From Pseudomonas putida (GTDB lineage: Bacteria; Pseudomonadota; Gammaproteobacteria; Pseudomonadales; Pseudomonadaceae), in contig CP124529.1 in NCBI GenBank assembly GCA_029953615.1, forward strand, positions 186,001 to 250,000: a DNA stretch of 64,000 nt, written 5' to 3'. Made by a program: the position numbers and the translations under genes. Below the pieces are notes generated by a model. It saw only the letters and a program-made list of their open reading frames with translations. It was not told where the DNA came from and did no database searches. This document shows, piece by piece, positions 26,522 to 36,768 of the stretch; the first letter of the stretch is position 1; each line of letters starts with the position of its first letter.

Positions 26522-27168
26522 GGCTTGACTTCCTGGCTGGCGGGGTGGGCGAAGAACTCGGCAACGGCCTTGATCTCGTCATCGGTCATGGCTTTGGCCA
26601 CACCGACCATCAGCTGGTTGGGGTCATTGCTGCGGGTGCCGTCACGCCAGGCGTTGAGCTGCGCCACCAGGTAACTGGCGGGCTGGCCGGCCAAGGGCGG
26701 GAAGTGTTCGCCAACCCCGCCGCCGCCCGGGCCATGGCATTGCACACAGCCAGGAATCTGCCGGCTCCAGTCGCCGTACAGGGCCATGCGGGTGGTGGGG
26801 TCATCGGCAATCTGCTGGCGACGCAGGTCGCGTGCGGGGTCTGCCGGCAGGCTGGCCAGGTAGCTGCTGACCGCCTTGATTTCATCCTCGCTCAGGGCCT
26901 TGGCAAGCGGCTCCATCACTGCCTGCTTGCGGCTGCCACTGCGCCAGTCATGCAATTGCTTGCTGAGGTAGGCGGCCGGTAGCCCGGCCAGGCGCGGGAA
27001 GCCGGCAGCGGCAATGCCCTTGCCGTCCGGGCCATGGCAACCCAGGCAAGCCATGGCGGCGGGGTTGGCCCCGCCCTGGGTGAAGACTTTCTGGCCATCG
27101 GCGGCATGCGCCGTGGGCCAGGCCAGGATCAGCAGGCTGCCGATCACGGCGCGACTCAACGGTGTCAT
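26518..27168 (-). CDS. Cytochrome c4-like di-haem protein
   Basis: 216 residues from the ATG at 27168 (a GTG directly before it is the alternative). AAGGAGA lies eight bases upstream. Signal peptide MTPLSRAVIGSLLILAWPTAHA. Two similar halves follow, each with a haem motif (CLGCHGPDG and CVQCHGPGG) and a FPRLAGLPAAYLSKQL- or FPPLAGQPASYLVAQL-type segment that is characteristic of cytochrome c4. It probably passes electrons to or from the coupled downstream cytochrome and a terminal oxidase. Confidence 0.88.
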   Translation of the reverse strand: MTPLSRAVIGSLLILAWPTAHAADGQKVFTQGGANPAAMACLGCHGPDGKGIAAAGFPRLAGLPAAYLSKQLHDWRSGSRKQAVMEPLAKALSEDEIKAVSSYLASLPADPARDLRRQQIADDPTTRMALYGDWSRQIPGCVQCHGPGGGGVGEHFPPLAGQPASYLVAQLNAWRDGTRSNDPNQLMVGVAKAMTDDEIKAVAEFFAHPASQEVKP

Positions 27169-27190
27169 CACGAATCTCCTTTTCTATTGT

Positions 27191-27218
27191 TATAAGCTTA
27201 GGCTTAAAACATATAAGC
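27191..27218 (-). promoter_or_regulatory. Direct repeats GCTTATA 21 bases apart before the cytochrome pair
   Basis: On the minus strand GCTTATA occurs twice, 21 bases start to start (two helical turns), in an AT-rich block 23-50 bases before the first cytochrome start. The second copy runs into TATAAC, a possible -10. The regulator is unknown. Confidence 0.4.
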
Positions 27219-27245
27219 AAAAGGAGCGCGATCAGTTGCCCTGGA

Positions 27246-27605
27246 TCAACTCCCGGAGATGCATTGGGTGGCTGCGGTGCGCACGTCGCCCAGGCGCAAC
27301 GGGAAGTTGTTCAGCCGCTCGTACAGCTTGATGCTGCTGCCGCTGCCCCGCTTGTCGATGTCCACCAGCGCCGCCGGGCCCACACCCGAGCTGATCTTCT
27401 GCGGCACGATCAGCCGCAGGCCATCGCCACGCGGTTCTTCCACCAGCGGGTCGCGGGTATCGGCCAGCTTCTGCTTGATGCAATCGGCATATGCGCGTGG
27501 GGACTTGCCGGAGATCACATCCAGCGTTTCACGCGATTGTTCCAGTTCCGTAACACTCACACAGCCACCCAGCGTCACCGCCAACGCCGCCACCATCCAC
27601 TTCAT
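27246..27605 (-). CDS. Small lipoprotein, unknown function
   Basis: 119 residues from the ATG at 27605. A short signal peptide MKWMVAALAVTLGGC with lipobox Cys15. The mature part contains SGKSPRAYADCIKQKLADTR and a second pair of cysteines (Cys near residues 52 and 115), with mixed alpha/beta character (GDGLRLIVPQKISSGVGPAA, YERLNNFPLRLGDVRTAATQ). No family assignment. Separate from the cytochrome pair upstream on the opposite side of a 77-base gap. Confidence 0.8.
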   Translation of the reverse strand: MKWMVAALAVTLGGCVSVTELEQSRETLDVISGKSPRAYADCIKQKLADTRDPLVEEPRGDGLRLIVPQKISSGVGPAALVDIDKRGSGSSIKLYERLNNFPLRLGDVRTAATQCISGS

Positions 27606-27765
27606 TTGCAGCACCTCTGCCTTCAAGAATCCGCTTCGACCACGACCAGGCGGTTTTGCTCCCTGCTTTGGCAGATTTATCTGCGCCTGGCGGAACAGCG
27701 CGGCAGTCTAACCCGACATCGTGGTATCGTTTGCCTTTGCAGAACCAATCCTTGCGGAGCATCAC

Positions 27766-28068
27766 ATGAAATTCGTACACCAGCGCGAGCACCTGAACGA
27801 GGACGACATCGTCGTCATCGAGTGCTCCCAGCGCTGCAATATCCGCCTGATGAACGACGCCAACTTCCGCAGCTTCAAGAATGGCGGCCGTCACACCTAT
27901 CACGGCGGCCATTTCGACAAGTTCCCGGCGAAGATCACCGTGCCCAGCACCGGTTTCTGGAACATCACCATCGACACCGTGACCACCCGCCCGATCTCGG
28001 TTACCCGCAAGCCGACGTTGACCCACAAGATCAAGATCATCCGTCGTTCGTCGTCGAAACTCAGGTAA
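27766..28068 (+). CDS. DUF1883 domain protein
   Basis: 100 residues from the ATG at 27766 (TTGCGGAGCATC upstream, GGAG eight bases before). The sequence MKFVHQREHLNEDDIVVIEC, then NIRLMNDANFRSFKNGGRHTYHGGHFDKFPAKITVPSTGFWNITID (quoted in pieces: NIRLMNDANF, YHGGHF, FWNITID) fits DUF1883, a small beta-sandwich family of unknown function that is also fused to TIR domains in some bacteria. A 56-residue gene follows six bases later and is probably co-transcribed. Confidence 0.85.
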   Translation: MKFVHQREHLNEDDIVVIECSQRCNIRLMNDANFRSFKNGGRHTYHGGHFDKFPAKITVPSTGFWNITIDTVTTRPISVTRKPTLTHKIKIIRRSSSKLR

Positions 28069-28074
28069 GGCCCC

Positions 28075-28245
28075 ATGACCCAGACCACCAAATACGTCAT
28101 CAAGTACAAGCTCGACGGCCAGCGCCGCTGGGATTTCGCACTAATGCCCGATGCTTCCCACGAACAAGCCCTGGAAGCGCTGCGCAAGATTCATGGTGAA
28201 GACGCCGAGAAGATCAGCGACATCCAGGTCAGCAAGGCCTTGTAG
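28075..28245 (+). CDS. Small hypothetical protein after DUF1883
   Basis: 56 residues. ATG 28075 is six bases after the DUF1883 stop, with AAGG within its ribosome site (TCAGGTAAGG). Sequence: TKYVIKYKLDGQRRWDFALM, then a helix SHEQALEALRKIHGEDAEKI. It looks like a small alpha/beta protein and the codon usage is typical of the genome. No family recognised, but the tight spacing argues for a two-gene operon with DUF1883. Confidence 0.7.
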   Translation: MTQTTKYVIKYKLDGQRRWDFALMPDASHEQALEALRKIHGEDAEKISDIQVSKAL

Positions 28246-28289
28246 ATACCCGCCCCCGCCGCACCACTCGCCCGCGCAAGGAGAACCGC

Positions 28290-29378
28290 ATGAGCCACTG
28301 GCCCGACCGCCGCATCCTCGACCTGCTGGGCATCGAGTTGCCCATTCTGCAAGCGCCCATGGCCGGTGCGACGGGCTCGGGCATGGCCATCGCCGTGGGC
28401 CTGGCGGGCGGCCTGGGCGCCCTGCCCTGCGCCATGCTCACCGGCGACCAGGTGCGCGCCGAGATCGCCGCCTTCCGCGCCGGCTGCCCGGGCCGCCCAC
28501 TGAACCTGAACTTCTTCTGCCACCAGCCGCCAGCGCCCGACGCCGAGCGCGATGCACGCTGGAAGCAGGCGCTCGAGCCCTATTACAACGAAGTGGGTGC
28601 CGACTTCGCTGCTCCTACGCCGGTGTCCAACCGCGCGCCTTTCGACGAACAGAGCTGCCAGCTGGTCGAGCAACTGCGCCCGGAGGTGGTGAGTTTCCAC
28701 TTCGGCCTGCCCCAGGCAGACCTGCTGCAACGGGTCAAGGCCAGCGGGGCCAAGGTACTGTCCAGCGCCACCACCGTCGAAGAAGCCGTGTGGCTGCAGC
28801 GCCACGGCTGTGATGCGATCATTGCCATGGGCTACGAAGCGGGCGGCCATCGCGGCATGTTCCTCAGCGACGACATCACCAGCCAGATAGGCACCTTCGC
28901 CCTGGTGCCGCAGGTGGCCGATGCGGTCAGCGTGCCGGTGATTGCCGCCGGCGGCATTGCGGACCACCGCGGCCTGTTGGCGGCGCTGGCCCTGGGTGCT
29001 TCGGCCGTGCAGATCGGAACGGCTTACCTGTTCTGCCCTGAAGCCAAGGTCTCGCCGGCGCATCGCCAGGCCCTGGACAGCGCGCCTGCCAGCGACACGG
29101 CGCTGACCAACCTGTTCACCGGCCGACCGGCGCGTGGCATCAACAACCGCATTATGCGCGAGCTGGGGCCGATGAGCGACCTGGCGCCGCGCTTCCCGCT
29201 GGCCGGGGGGGCATTGATGCCTTTGCGAGCGATTACGGATCCGCAGGGCAAGAGCGATTTCAGCAACCTGTGGTCGGGGCAGGCATTGCGGCTGGGCAGG
29301 CATATGCCGGCGGGTGCGTTGACCCGGGAGATTGCCGAAAAGGCGCTGGCAGTAGTCGGGCACCAGGCATCTGCATAA
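28290..29378 (+). CDS. Nitronate monooxygenase-type flavoprotein
   Basis: 362 residues. TIM-barrel FMN enzyme of the 2-nitropropane dioxygenase/nitronate monooxygenase family. Diagnostic segments are LPILQAPMAGATGSGMAIAV, VVSFHFGLP, the FMN/phosphate loop MGYEAGGHRGMF with its catalytic-type His, and VIAAGGIADHRGLLAALALG. It should oxidise nitroalkane toxins or act as an NAD(P)H:quinone reductase, the two activities known in the family. AAGGAGA precedes the ATG by six bases. Possible operon with the two small genes upstream (gap of 44 bases). Confidence 0.88.
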   Translation: MSHWPDRRILDLLGIELPILQAPMAGATGSGMAIAVGLAGGLGALPCAMLTGDQVRAEIAAFRAGCPGRPLNLNFFCHQPPAPDAERDARWKQALEPYYNEVGADFAAPTPVSNRAPFDEQSCQLVEQLRPEVVSFHFGLPQADLLQRVKASGAKVLSSATTVEEAVWLQRHGCDAIIAMGYEAGGHRGMFLSDDITSQIGTFALVPQVADAVSVPVIAAGGIADHRGLLAALALGASAVQIGTAYLFCPEAKVSPAHRQALDSAPASDTALTNLFTGRPARGINNRIMRELGPMSDLAPRFPLAGGALMPLRAITDPQGKSDFSNLWSGQALRLGRHMPAGALTREIAEKALAVVGHQASA

Positions 29379-29387
29379 GCAGGCTCG

Positions 29388-30328
<941 letters not shown>

Positions 30329-30329
<1 letters not shown>

Positions 30330-31009
30330 TGCCGCTGGACGCCAGTGACCTGGGCGCCATCTGGCTGACCGTGAAACTGGCCAGTCTGACCACCCTGATC
30401 CTGCTGATCGTCGGCACGCCCATTGCCTGGTGGCTGGCGCGCACGCGCTCGTGGTTGCGTGGGCCGGTGGGCGCGGTGGTGGCCTTGCCGCTGGTGCTGC
30501 CCCCCACGGTGATCGGCTTCTACCTGCTGATCGCCCTCGGCCCGCATGGCTGGCTGGGCCAGGCGACCCAGGCGCTGGGCCTGGGCAGCGTGGTGTTCAG
30601 TTTCACCGGGCTGGTGATCGGCTCGGTGATCTACTCCATGCCCTTCGTGGTCCAGCCGCTGCAGAACGCCTTCGGCGCCATTGGCCAGCGCCCGCTGGAA
30701 GTGGCCGCCACACTGCGCGCCAGCCCCTGGGACAGCTTCGTCCACGTGGTGCTGCCGCTGGCCCGGCCAGGCTTCATCACCGCCAGCATCCTCGGCTTCG
30801 CCCATACGGTAGGTGAGTTCGGCGTGGTGTTGATGATTGGCGGCAACATCCCCGACAAGACACGCGTGGTCTCGGTGCAGATCTTCGACCATGTCGAGGC
30901 CATGGCCTATTCGCAAGCACACTGGCTGGCCGGCGCCATGCTGGTGTTCTCGTTCCTGGTGCTGCTCCTGCTGTACGCTGGACGCCGTGGCAAAGCCGGT
31001 TGGAGCTGA
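30329..31009 (+). CDS. modB: Molybdate ABC transporter permease
   Basis: 226 residues with about five membrane helices and the inner-membrane component signature [25 protein letters not shown] (pieces [12 protein letters not shown] and VLPLARPG), the EAA loop that contacts ModC. TGATG overlap with modA and one base before modC, so translation is tightly coupled. Confidence 0.96.
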
Positions 31010-31010
31010 A

Positions 31011-32102
31011 ATGAGTGCATCGATTGTGGCGCGTCTGAAACTGGCGCGCGACGACTTCACCCTGAACGTCGACCTGCACCTGCCCGGGCACGGCATCAGC
31101 GCGCTGTTCGGCCACTCGGGGTCTGGCAAGACCAGCTGCCTGCGTTGCCTGGCCGGGCTGGAACGGGCCGCCAGCGCCTATATCGAAGTCAACGGCGAAG
31201 TCTGGGAGGACAGTGCCCGCGGCTACTTCCAGGCACCGCACCTGCGCCCGGTTGGCTACGTGTTCCAGGAGGCCAGCCTGTTCCCGCACCTGTCGGTACG
31301 CGGCAACCTGGAATTCGGCTGGCGGCGGGTGGCTGCGGCCGAGCGCAAGGTCAGCCTTGAACAGGCCTGCCAGTTACTGGGTATCGGCCACTTGCTGGCA
31401 CGCCGCCCGGCAACCTTGTCCGGAGGCGAGGCGCAGCGGGTAGGCATTGCCCGCGCCCTGCTCAGCAGCCCGCGCCTGCTGTTGATGGACGAGCCGTTGG
31501 CGGCCCTCGACGGGCCGCGCAAGCGCGAGATCCTGCCCTACCTGGAGCGCCTGCACGACGAACTGGACATCCCGCTGGTGTATGTCAGCCATGCCCTGGA
31601 GGAAGTGGCGCGGCTGGCCGACCACCTGGTGTTGCTGGAGCAAGGCCAGGCAGTGGCCAGCGGCCCGATCGGCGAAACCCTGGCCCGCCTCGACCTGTCG
31701 CTGGCCCAGGGCGAGGATGCCGGCGTGGTGTTCGAGGGCCTGGTGGTAGGCCATGACCCGTATTACGACCTGCTCGACCTGCGCCTGCCCGGCAAGGATG
31801 GGCCGCTGCTGCGCATTGCCCACCCGGCCCAGGTGATGGGCAGCTCACTGCGGGTCAAGGTGCAGGCCCGTGACGTCAGCCTGGCCCTGGCAGCCGATAG
31901 CACTTCGAGCATCCTCAACCGCTTGCCGGTGCGCGTGCGCGAAAGCCGCCCGGCTGCCAACCCGGCGCATGTGCTGGTCAGCCTGGATGCCGGCGGCATC
32001 GCCCTGCTGGCGCGCATCACCCGCTTCTCGGCAGACCAGCTCGGCCTGCACCCGGGCCAGGTGCTGTTTGCCCAGATCAAGTCGGTGGCGTTGCTGGGCT
32101 GA
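31011..32102 (+). CDS. modC: Molybdate ABC transporter ATP-binding protein
   Basis: 363 residues from the ATG at 31011. N-terminal ABC domain with Walker [10 protein letters not shown], signature [15 protein letters not shown], Walker [13 protein letters not shown] and the switch His in YVSHALEE. The C-terminal part (about 290-363) is the MOP molybdate-binding domain ([35 protein letters not shown]), which senses molybdate and can inhibit transport. Confidence 0.96.
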   Translation: MSASIVARLKLARDDFTLNVDLHLPGHGISALFGHSGSGKTSCLRCLAGLERAASAYIEVNGEVWEDSARGYFQAPHLRPVGYVFQEASLFPHLSVRGNLEFGWRRVAAAERKVSLEQACQLLGIGHLLARRPATLSGGEAQRVGIARALLSSPRLLLMDEPLAALDGPRKREILPYLERLHDELDIPLVYVSHALEEVARLADHLVLLEQGQAVASGPIGETLARLDLSLAQGEDAGVVFEGLVVGHDPYYDLLDLRLPGKDGPLLRIAHPAQVMGSSLRVKVQARDVSLALAADSTSSILNRLPVRVRESRPAANPAHVLVSLDAGGIALLARITRFSADQLGLHPGQVLFAQIKSVALLG

Positions 32103-32159
32103 GCATCGGCCCTGCGGCTGCTGTCCATTGATCAGTGAACTGATCGAGGCCTGCCAACC

Positions 32160-33182
32160 ATGCTCGACTGCCCCCTGCCGCCCAGCCTGCACTACGTCGA
32201 CGACAGCCAGCCGGGCCTGACCCGGCGACGCTGGCGGGGCCGTTTCATCTACCTGGATGCAAACGGCCAGCGGGTGCGCGACAGCGATACCCTCGCCCGC
32301 ATCGCCGCACTGGTTATCCCCCCGGCCTATACCGAGGTGTGGATTTGCGCCGACCCGCAGGGCCACCTGCAAGCGACGGGCCGCGATGCCCGTGGCCGCA
32401 AGCAATACCGCTACCATGCGCAGTGGCGCGAAGTACGCGACCAGCACAAGTACGGACGCATGCTGGCGTTTGCCCAAGCCCTGCCGAAACTGCGCGCACA
32501 ACTGCACGCCCACCTTGCCCGGCCGGGCCTGGACCGGGAAAAGGTGATGGCGCTGGTGATCAGCCTGTTGGACCACACTCTTATCCGTATCGGCAACCAG
32601 CGTTACCTGCGTGACAACCAGTCCTATGGGCTGACCACCCTGCGCAACCGTCATGTCCAGGTGAAGGGCAGCAGCATTCGCTTCCAGTTCCGCGGCAAGC
32701 GCGGCGTCGAACACAACGTCAGCCTGAACGATCGGCGCCTGGCCAATCTGCTCAAGCGCTGCATGGAGTTGCCCGGGCAAGCGTTGTTCCAGTACCTGGA
32801 CGACGACGGCCAGCGCCACAGCGTCGGCTCCAGCGAGGTCAACCAGTTTCTGCAGCAGCTGACCGGTGCCGACTTCACCGCCAAGGATTACCGCACCTGG
32901 GCCGGTAGCAGCCTGGCCCTGGAGCTGCTCAGGCCCTTGGCCTGGGAGCCCGAGAGCGAAGCCAGGCGCCAGGTCGCCGCCATCGTCCGCCAGGTTGCCA
33001 CACGCCTGGGCAATACGCCGGCGGTGTGCCGGCGTTGCTACATCCACCCGGCGGTACTTGAACACTACGCCCTGGGGCGGTTGGCCAACTTGCCGAAGAA
33101 CCGTGTACGCAAGGGTCTGGACCGTGAAGAAGTAGCCTTGCTGTTGTTTCTTCAGGCACTCGAGGAACAGAACGACCATTGA
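32160..33182 (+). CDS. Type IB DNA topoisomerase, poxvirus-like
   Basis: 340 residues. Eukaryote/poxvirus-like topoisomerase IB: N-terminal DNA-binding part with [20 protein letters not shown], catalytic part with [20 protein letters not shown] (catalytic Arg), [17 protein letters not shown] (catalytic Lys/Arg), [15 protein letters not shown] and the nucleophile Tyr294 in [13 protein letters not shown]. It relaxes positive and negative supercoils via a 3'-phosphotyrosine. It follows modC by 57 bases on the same strand but has its own start region. Function in the host beyond supercoil relaxation is not shown. Confidence 0.93.
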   Translation: MLDCPLPPSLHYVDDSQPGLTRRRWRGRFIYLDANGQRVRDSDTLARIAALVIPPAYTEVWICADPQGHLQATGRDARGRKQYRYHAQWREVRDQHKYGRMLAFAQALPKLRAQLHAHLARPGLDREKVMALVISLLDHTLIRIGNQRYLRDNQSYGLTTLRNRHVQVKGSSIRFQFRGKRGVEHNVSLNDRRLANLLKRCMELPGQALFQYLDDDGQRHSVGSSEVNQFLQQLTGADFTAKDYRTWAGSSLALELLRPLAWEPESEARRQVAAIVRQVATRLGNTPAVCRRCYIHPAVLEHYALGRLANLPKNRVRKGLDREEVALLLFLQALEEQNDH

Positions 33183-33435
33183 CCCGGTCTATTCAGCCCA
33201 TGTTGCGAAGAAATTTCCCATTGGCCGCCAAGCCCCCTATTCTTGCCACCGAGCACCTTGGCCGACAAACCGCTGGCGGTTTGCGTCGGCACCTGCGACT
33301 GAAGACACGCAACAGAATTTGTCTGTCGGGGAATTACTATCCGCCGAAAGCGTCTTTAATGAGAAGGAAGAGGGACAAGCTCCCGCCGCCGCGGCAACTA
33401 GCCCGACGGACTTTTACATCACCAAGGAGAACTAC

Positions 33436-33633
33436 ATGCTGATACTCACCCGCAAGGTTGGCGAAAGCATCGTCATCAACGATGACATCAAAGTCACCAT
33501 TCTGGGCGTCAAAGGGATGCAAGTGAGGATCGGTATCGATGCACCGAAAGACGTCCAGGTCCATCGCGAAGAGATCTTCAAGCGTATCCAGGCCGGCAGC
33601 CCGGCCCCGGAAAAGCACGACGACTCGCACTGA
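33436..33633 (+). CDS. rsmE: CsrA/RsmE-type post-transcriptional regulator
   Basis: 65 residues from the ATG at 33436 with AAGGAG seven bases before. It matches CsrA over its whole length ([46 protein letters not shown]), including the conserved Arg/His of the RNA-binding face. The [10 protein letters not shown] variant fits RsmE rather than RsmA or RsmI of pseudomonads. It binds GGA motifs in leaders and represses translation. Its own leader (33183-33435, no gene inside) contains five GGA triplets in the last 107 bases, one within the Shine-Dalgarno sequence, suggesting autoregulation. Confidence 0.93.
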   Translation: MLILTRKVGESIVINDDIKVTILGVKGMQVRIGIDAPKDVQVHREEIFKRIQAGSPAPEKHDDSH

Positions 33634-33678
33634 GCGACCTGCCTCAAGCCGCACGGACGCGCTTGATCGCCCCGCGCC

Positions 33679-34032
33679 TCAGGTGCCCAGCAGTTCGCGC
33701 ACCTTGGCGATCATACAGTCCATGTCGAACGGTTTGTCGAACACCGCGGCGAACAGTTCCGGGCATCCCTGGTTGGCCTGCGCGCCACTCATGAGGATGA
33801 CCGGCAACTCGCTCAAAGCCGGGTCTTCACGCATCGAGCGCACCAGTTCCTCACCGTTGAGCAGCGGCATCATGTAGTCGGTGATGACCAGCTGAACGCG
33901 CTTTTCCTTCAGTGCCTCCAGCGCCTTGCAGCCGTTGCTCGCCTTTTCCACGAGGAAACCTTCGTCCTCCAGGGCAAAACCGAGGATGTCGGCGATCAGG
34001 TACTCGTCATCGACAATCAGGATGGTGTTCAT
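33679..34032 (-). CDS. Single-domain response regulator
   Basis: 117 residues from ATG 34032. A GTG at 34047 that overlaps the kaiC-like stop (GTGA) is an alternative. A stand-alone CheY-like receiver with acidic pair Asp8-Asp9, phospho-acceptor Asp52 (VITDYMMP) and Lys100 (FDKPF). No output domain. It is the third gene of a histidine kinase - KaiC-like - receiver operon and probably receives phosphate from that kinase and signals by protein contact. Confidence 0.9.
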   Translation of the reverse strand: MNTILIVDDEYLIADILGFALEDEGFLVEKASNGCKALEALKEKRVQLVITDYMMPLLNGEELVRSMREDPALSELPVILMSGAQANQGCPELFAAVFDKPFDMDCMIAKVRELLGT

Positions 34033-34043
34033 CGCCCGCACCG

Positions 34044-35489
34044 TCACCCGCTTGCCTGCGGCACCGGCGTTCCCGAAAGCACACCGCAGGCACCTTCGAA
34101 CGCCTTGCGCAGGGTAATGCCCTGCGGCCCGATCAGCAGCTCGTGCAAGGCAGGGTCATGGTGGCTGTCACGCACCTTGAGGATCGACAGCATGCGCCGC
34201 AGTTGCGAATCCAGCTCGACGAAGCGCATCAGCATCAGGTTGTCGACGATACTCGACAGGTCCGGGGCCGGGGCGCTGATTTCCGCGCCGAAGATGTCGC
34301 GCATTTCCCAGGTCAGCATCACGCTGATATCGCGCGCGCGCAACTCGCCGACCAGTGCGCGGAAAAACGCATTGAGCCGCGCCGGGTCGGTGGCCAGGCG
34401 GCTGAACGCCCCGAGGCTGTCGATCAACACGCGCTTGCTGCCGTGCGCCGCGACCCGCTCGAGCAGGCGCGCACCGACCTGGTCCAGCAGGCCCTCGGTG
34501 GTCGGCTGCCAGCACAGCTGCAGGCTGCCGTCCTGCTCCATGGCGGCAAAATCGTAACCTAGCGACACGGCCTTGATACGCAGGCGCTCCGGCGTTTCGT
34601 AAAAGCCGAAATGCAGCCCCGGCGCCTGCGGGCTGCTGGCACCGAGAAAGGCCAGGCCCAAGGACGTCTTGCCGATACCCGAAGGCCCGATCAGCAAGCT
34701 GACCGAACCTGTGGCCAAACCGCCACCGAGCATTTCATCCAGGCTTTCAACCCCGCTGCCGATACGCTCCAGGGTGGCACTACCCGCCTGGCTGGGGTGG
34801 CTGAACAGCGATTCCAGGCGTGGGTAGACGTGCATGCCGGCTTCATCGATCAGGCATTCATGGCGCCCCGACAACGCCGCACTGCCCCGCGTTTTGCGCA
34901 GCTGGACATGGCGCACGGCGCGGCTGCCGAACAATTGCTCGCCCAGTTCGATTACGCCGTCGACCATGGTGTGCTCCGGGCTGCCCTCTTCCAGCCGGGC
35001 GCTGGTCAGCAGCAGCAAGGTGCAACCGGCAAAGGCCGCATGGCCCTGCAGTTCGGAGACAAATTTCTTGGTGTCCAGCGCGGTTTCCGCGCGCACCCGG
35101 GCGTTGAGCACGCCATCGACGATCAACAGGCTGGCCTGTTGCCGGGCGATTTCCTGGCGCAGCAACCGTACCACCGCATCCAGGCCTTCCTGCTCCAGGG
35201 TGTCGAAGGCACTGACGAACTGGATCGAGTCGCCGACCAGCGCCGGGTCGAAGAACTCCAGGGTTGCCAGGTACTGGAACAGCCGCTCGTGCGACTCGCT
35301 CAGCAAGGTGGCTACCAGCACCCGGCCGCCGCCGCGCACATGCGCACAGGCCAGCTGGTTGGCGAGGATAGTCTTGCCGGCCCCTGGCGGGCCCTGGATG
35401 ATGTAGGACGCGCCAGCCACCAGGCCACCCCGGAGCAACGCATCGAGCCCTTCGATTCCCGTCACCAGCCGCCTGAGTGCCTGTGCCAT
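34044..35489 (-). CDS. KaiC-like dual RecA-fold ATPase
   Basis: 481 residues with two KaiC domains. Walker A of the first is GPPGAGKT (residues 33-40) and of the second GPSGIGKTS (268-276). The order SGVESLDEMLGGGL before the second P-loop is typical KaiC. Cyanobacterial KaiC is the circadian autokinase. Proteobacterial relatives without KaiA/KaiB are generally linked to stress responses. Here it is bracketed by a histidine kinase (five bases upstream) and a receiver (overlap), so it probably modulates or is modulated by that two-component pair. No kaiB is in the window. Confidence 0.9.
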   Translation of the reverse strand: MAQALRRLVTGIEGLDALLRGGLVAGASYIIQGPPGAGKTILANQLACAHVRGGGRVLVATLLSESHERLFQYLATLEFFDPALVGDSIQFVSAFDTLEQEGLDAVVRLLRQEIARQQASLLIVDGVLNARVRAETALDTKKFVSELQGHAAFAGCTLLLLTSARLEEGSPEHTMVDGVIELGEQLFGSRAVRHVQLRKTRGSAALSGRHECLIDEAGMHVYPRLESLFSHPSQAGSATLERIGSGVESLDEMLGGGLATGSVSLLIGPSGIGKTSLGLAFLGASSPQAPGLHFGFYETPERLRIKAVSLGYDFAAMEQDGSLQLCWQPTTEGLLDQVGARLLERVAAHGSKRVLIDSLGAFSRLATDPARLNAFFRALVGELRARDISVMLTWEMRDIFGAEISAPAPDLSSIVDNLMLMRFVELDSQLRRMLSILKVRDSHHDPALHELLIGPQGITLRKAFEGACGVLSGTPVPQASG

Positions 35490-35494
35490 GGTAT

Positions 35495-36655
35495 CTACCT
35501 GTCGAGTTGGCTGTCGGTCTGGAGCTGATAGATTGGCAAGTAAAGCTGCATGCAGGTTCCCCGGCCGGGCTCACTGTCGACGCAAATGGCGCCCCCCGTC
35601 TGCCTGGCAAACCCATACACCTGGCTAAGGCCCAGGCCGGTACCCTTGCCAAATGGCTTGGTGGTGAAAAACGGCTCGAAGATCCGCGGCAGTACCGCTG
35701 GCTCGATACCCTCGCCGCTGTCTTCCACCTCGAAACGCACAAACCCGCCGTGCAGCCCCTCTACCTCGCCGGCCAGTTCGACCACATCGACCGTCAGGAC
35801 GATCCGGCCCTGCCCTGTGATGGCATCGCGGGCATTGAACAACAGATTGAGCAGCACCATCTGCAATTGCCCGGCATCCGCCTCGATCAGGGGCAGGTCC
35901 GGTTGCAACAGCACCTTCAGTTCAATTGAACCAGGCAGTGCAGGTTCCAGCAGACCACGGGTGGCGGCAATCAGGTTCGCCGGGGCGATGCAGGCCACAT
36001 CAAGCTTGCGGTGACGGGCAAAGCTGAGCAACTGCTGGGTCAGTTCGGTGCCCCGCTGCCCGGCATCGAGAATATGCTGCAGCATGCGCTGGGCGCGTGC
36101 CGGGTCCTGGGTGGCCAGCGCCAGGCGCGCCGAACTGATGATGATGGTCAGCATGTTGTTGAAGTCATGCGCCAGGCCACCGGTCAACTGGCCGAGGGCC
36201 TCCAGTTTCTGTGCCTGGAACAGCTGGGCGCGCACCGCGTCCAGTTGCAGCGCGGACTCGCGACGGTCGGTGATGTCCCGGGTTACCTTGGCCAGACCGA
36301 CGATCTGGCCAAGGTCATCGCGGATGACATCCAGCGCGGCCAAGGCCCAGAACTGCGTGCCATCCTTGCGTACGCGCCAGCCTTCATCCTGCGCCACGCC
36401 ATGCTCCAGCGCCTGACGCAGCAAGCGCTCCGGGCGGCCGTCAGTGCGATCCTGCGGGGTGAAGAACAACGAAAAATGCTGACCGATCACTTCATCGGCA
36501 CGGTAACCCTTGATACGTTGCGCGCCCGCATTCCACGACACTACATGGCCAGACGGGTCGAGCATGTAGATAGCGTAATCCACCACCGACTGGACCAACT
36601 GCTCATAGCGGTGGGCGGGCATGACGGGGGGGTCGAGGCAGTCAGCTGAAACCAT
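35495..36655 (-). CDS. PAS-domain sensor histidine kinase
   Basis: 386 residues, no membrane helix, so cytoplasmic. GGAG lies six bases before the ATG. PAS domain at about residues 17-130 (YAIYMLDPSGHVVSWNAGAQ, FTPQDR, PAC part VRKDGTQFWALAALDVIRDD). DHp helix with His163 (GGLAHDFNNML) and HATPase domain with LLNLLFNARDAI, EDSGEGIEP and GTGLGLSQVYGFARQTGG. First gene of the operon with the KaiC-like ATPase and receiver. Confidence 0.93.
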   Translation of the reverse strand: MVSADCLDPPVMPAHRYEQLVQSVVDYAIYMLDPSGHVVSWNAGAQRIKGYRADEVIGQHFSLFFTPQDRTDGRPERLLRQALEHGVAQDEGWRVRKDGTQFWALAALDVIRDDLGQIVGLAKVTRDITDRRESALQLDAVRAQLFQAQKLEALGQLTGGLAHDFNNMLTIIISSARLALATQDPARAQRMLQHILDAGQRGTELTQQLLSFARHRKLDVACIAPANLIAATRGLLEPALPGSIELKVLLQPDLPLIEADAGQLQMVLLNLLFNARDAITGQGRIVLTVDVVELAGEVEGLHGGFVRFEVEDSGEGIEPAVLPRIFEPFFTTKPFGKGTGLGLSQVYGFARQTGGAICVDSEPGRGTCMQLYLPIYQLQTDSQLDR

Positions 36656-36768
36656 GCAAGCTCCACCGGCACAACAGCAGGAGAGGAAATAGGCCTTGTC
36701 GAACGCGCACGCGTGTGAGCGCCCACGTTGTTGGCCCTGCGTAATTGACCCCGCGCGGCTGGCGAGGT

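Noticed and set aside
25472..26674. Plus-strand frame of 400 codons opposite the cytochrome pair
   Set aside because: The minus strand encodes two cytochromes with haem motifs and signal peptides; the plus frame starts within a REP.
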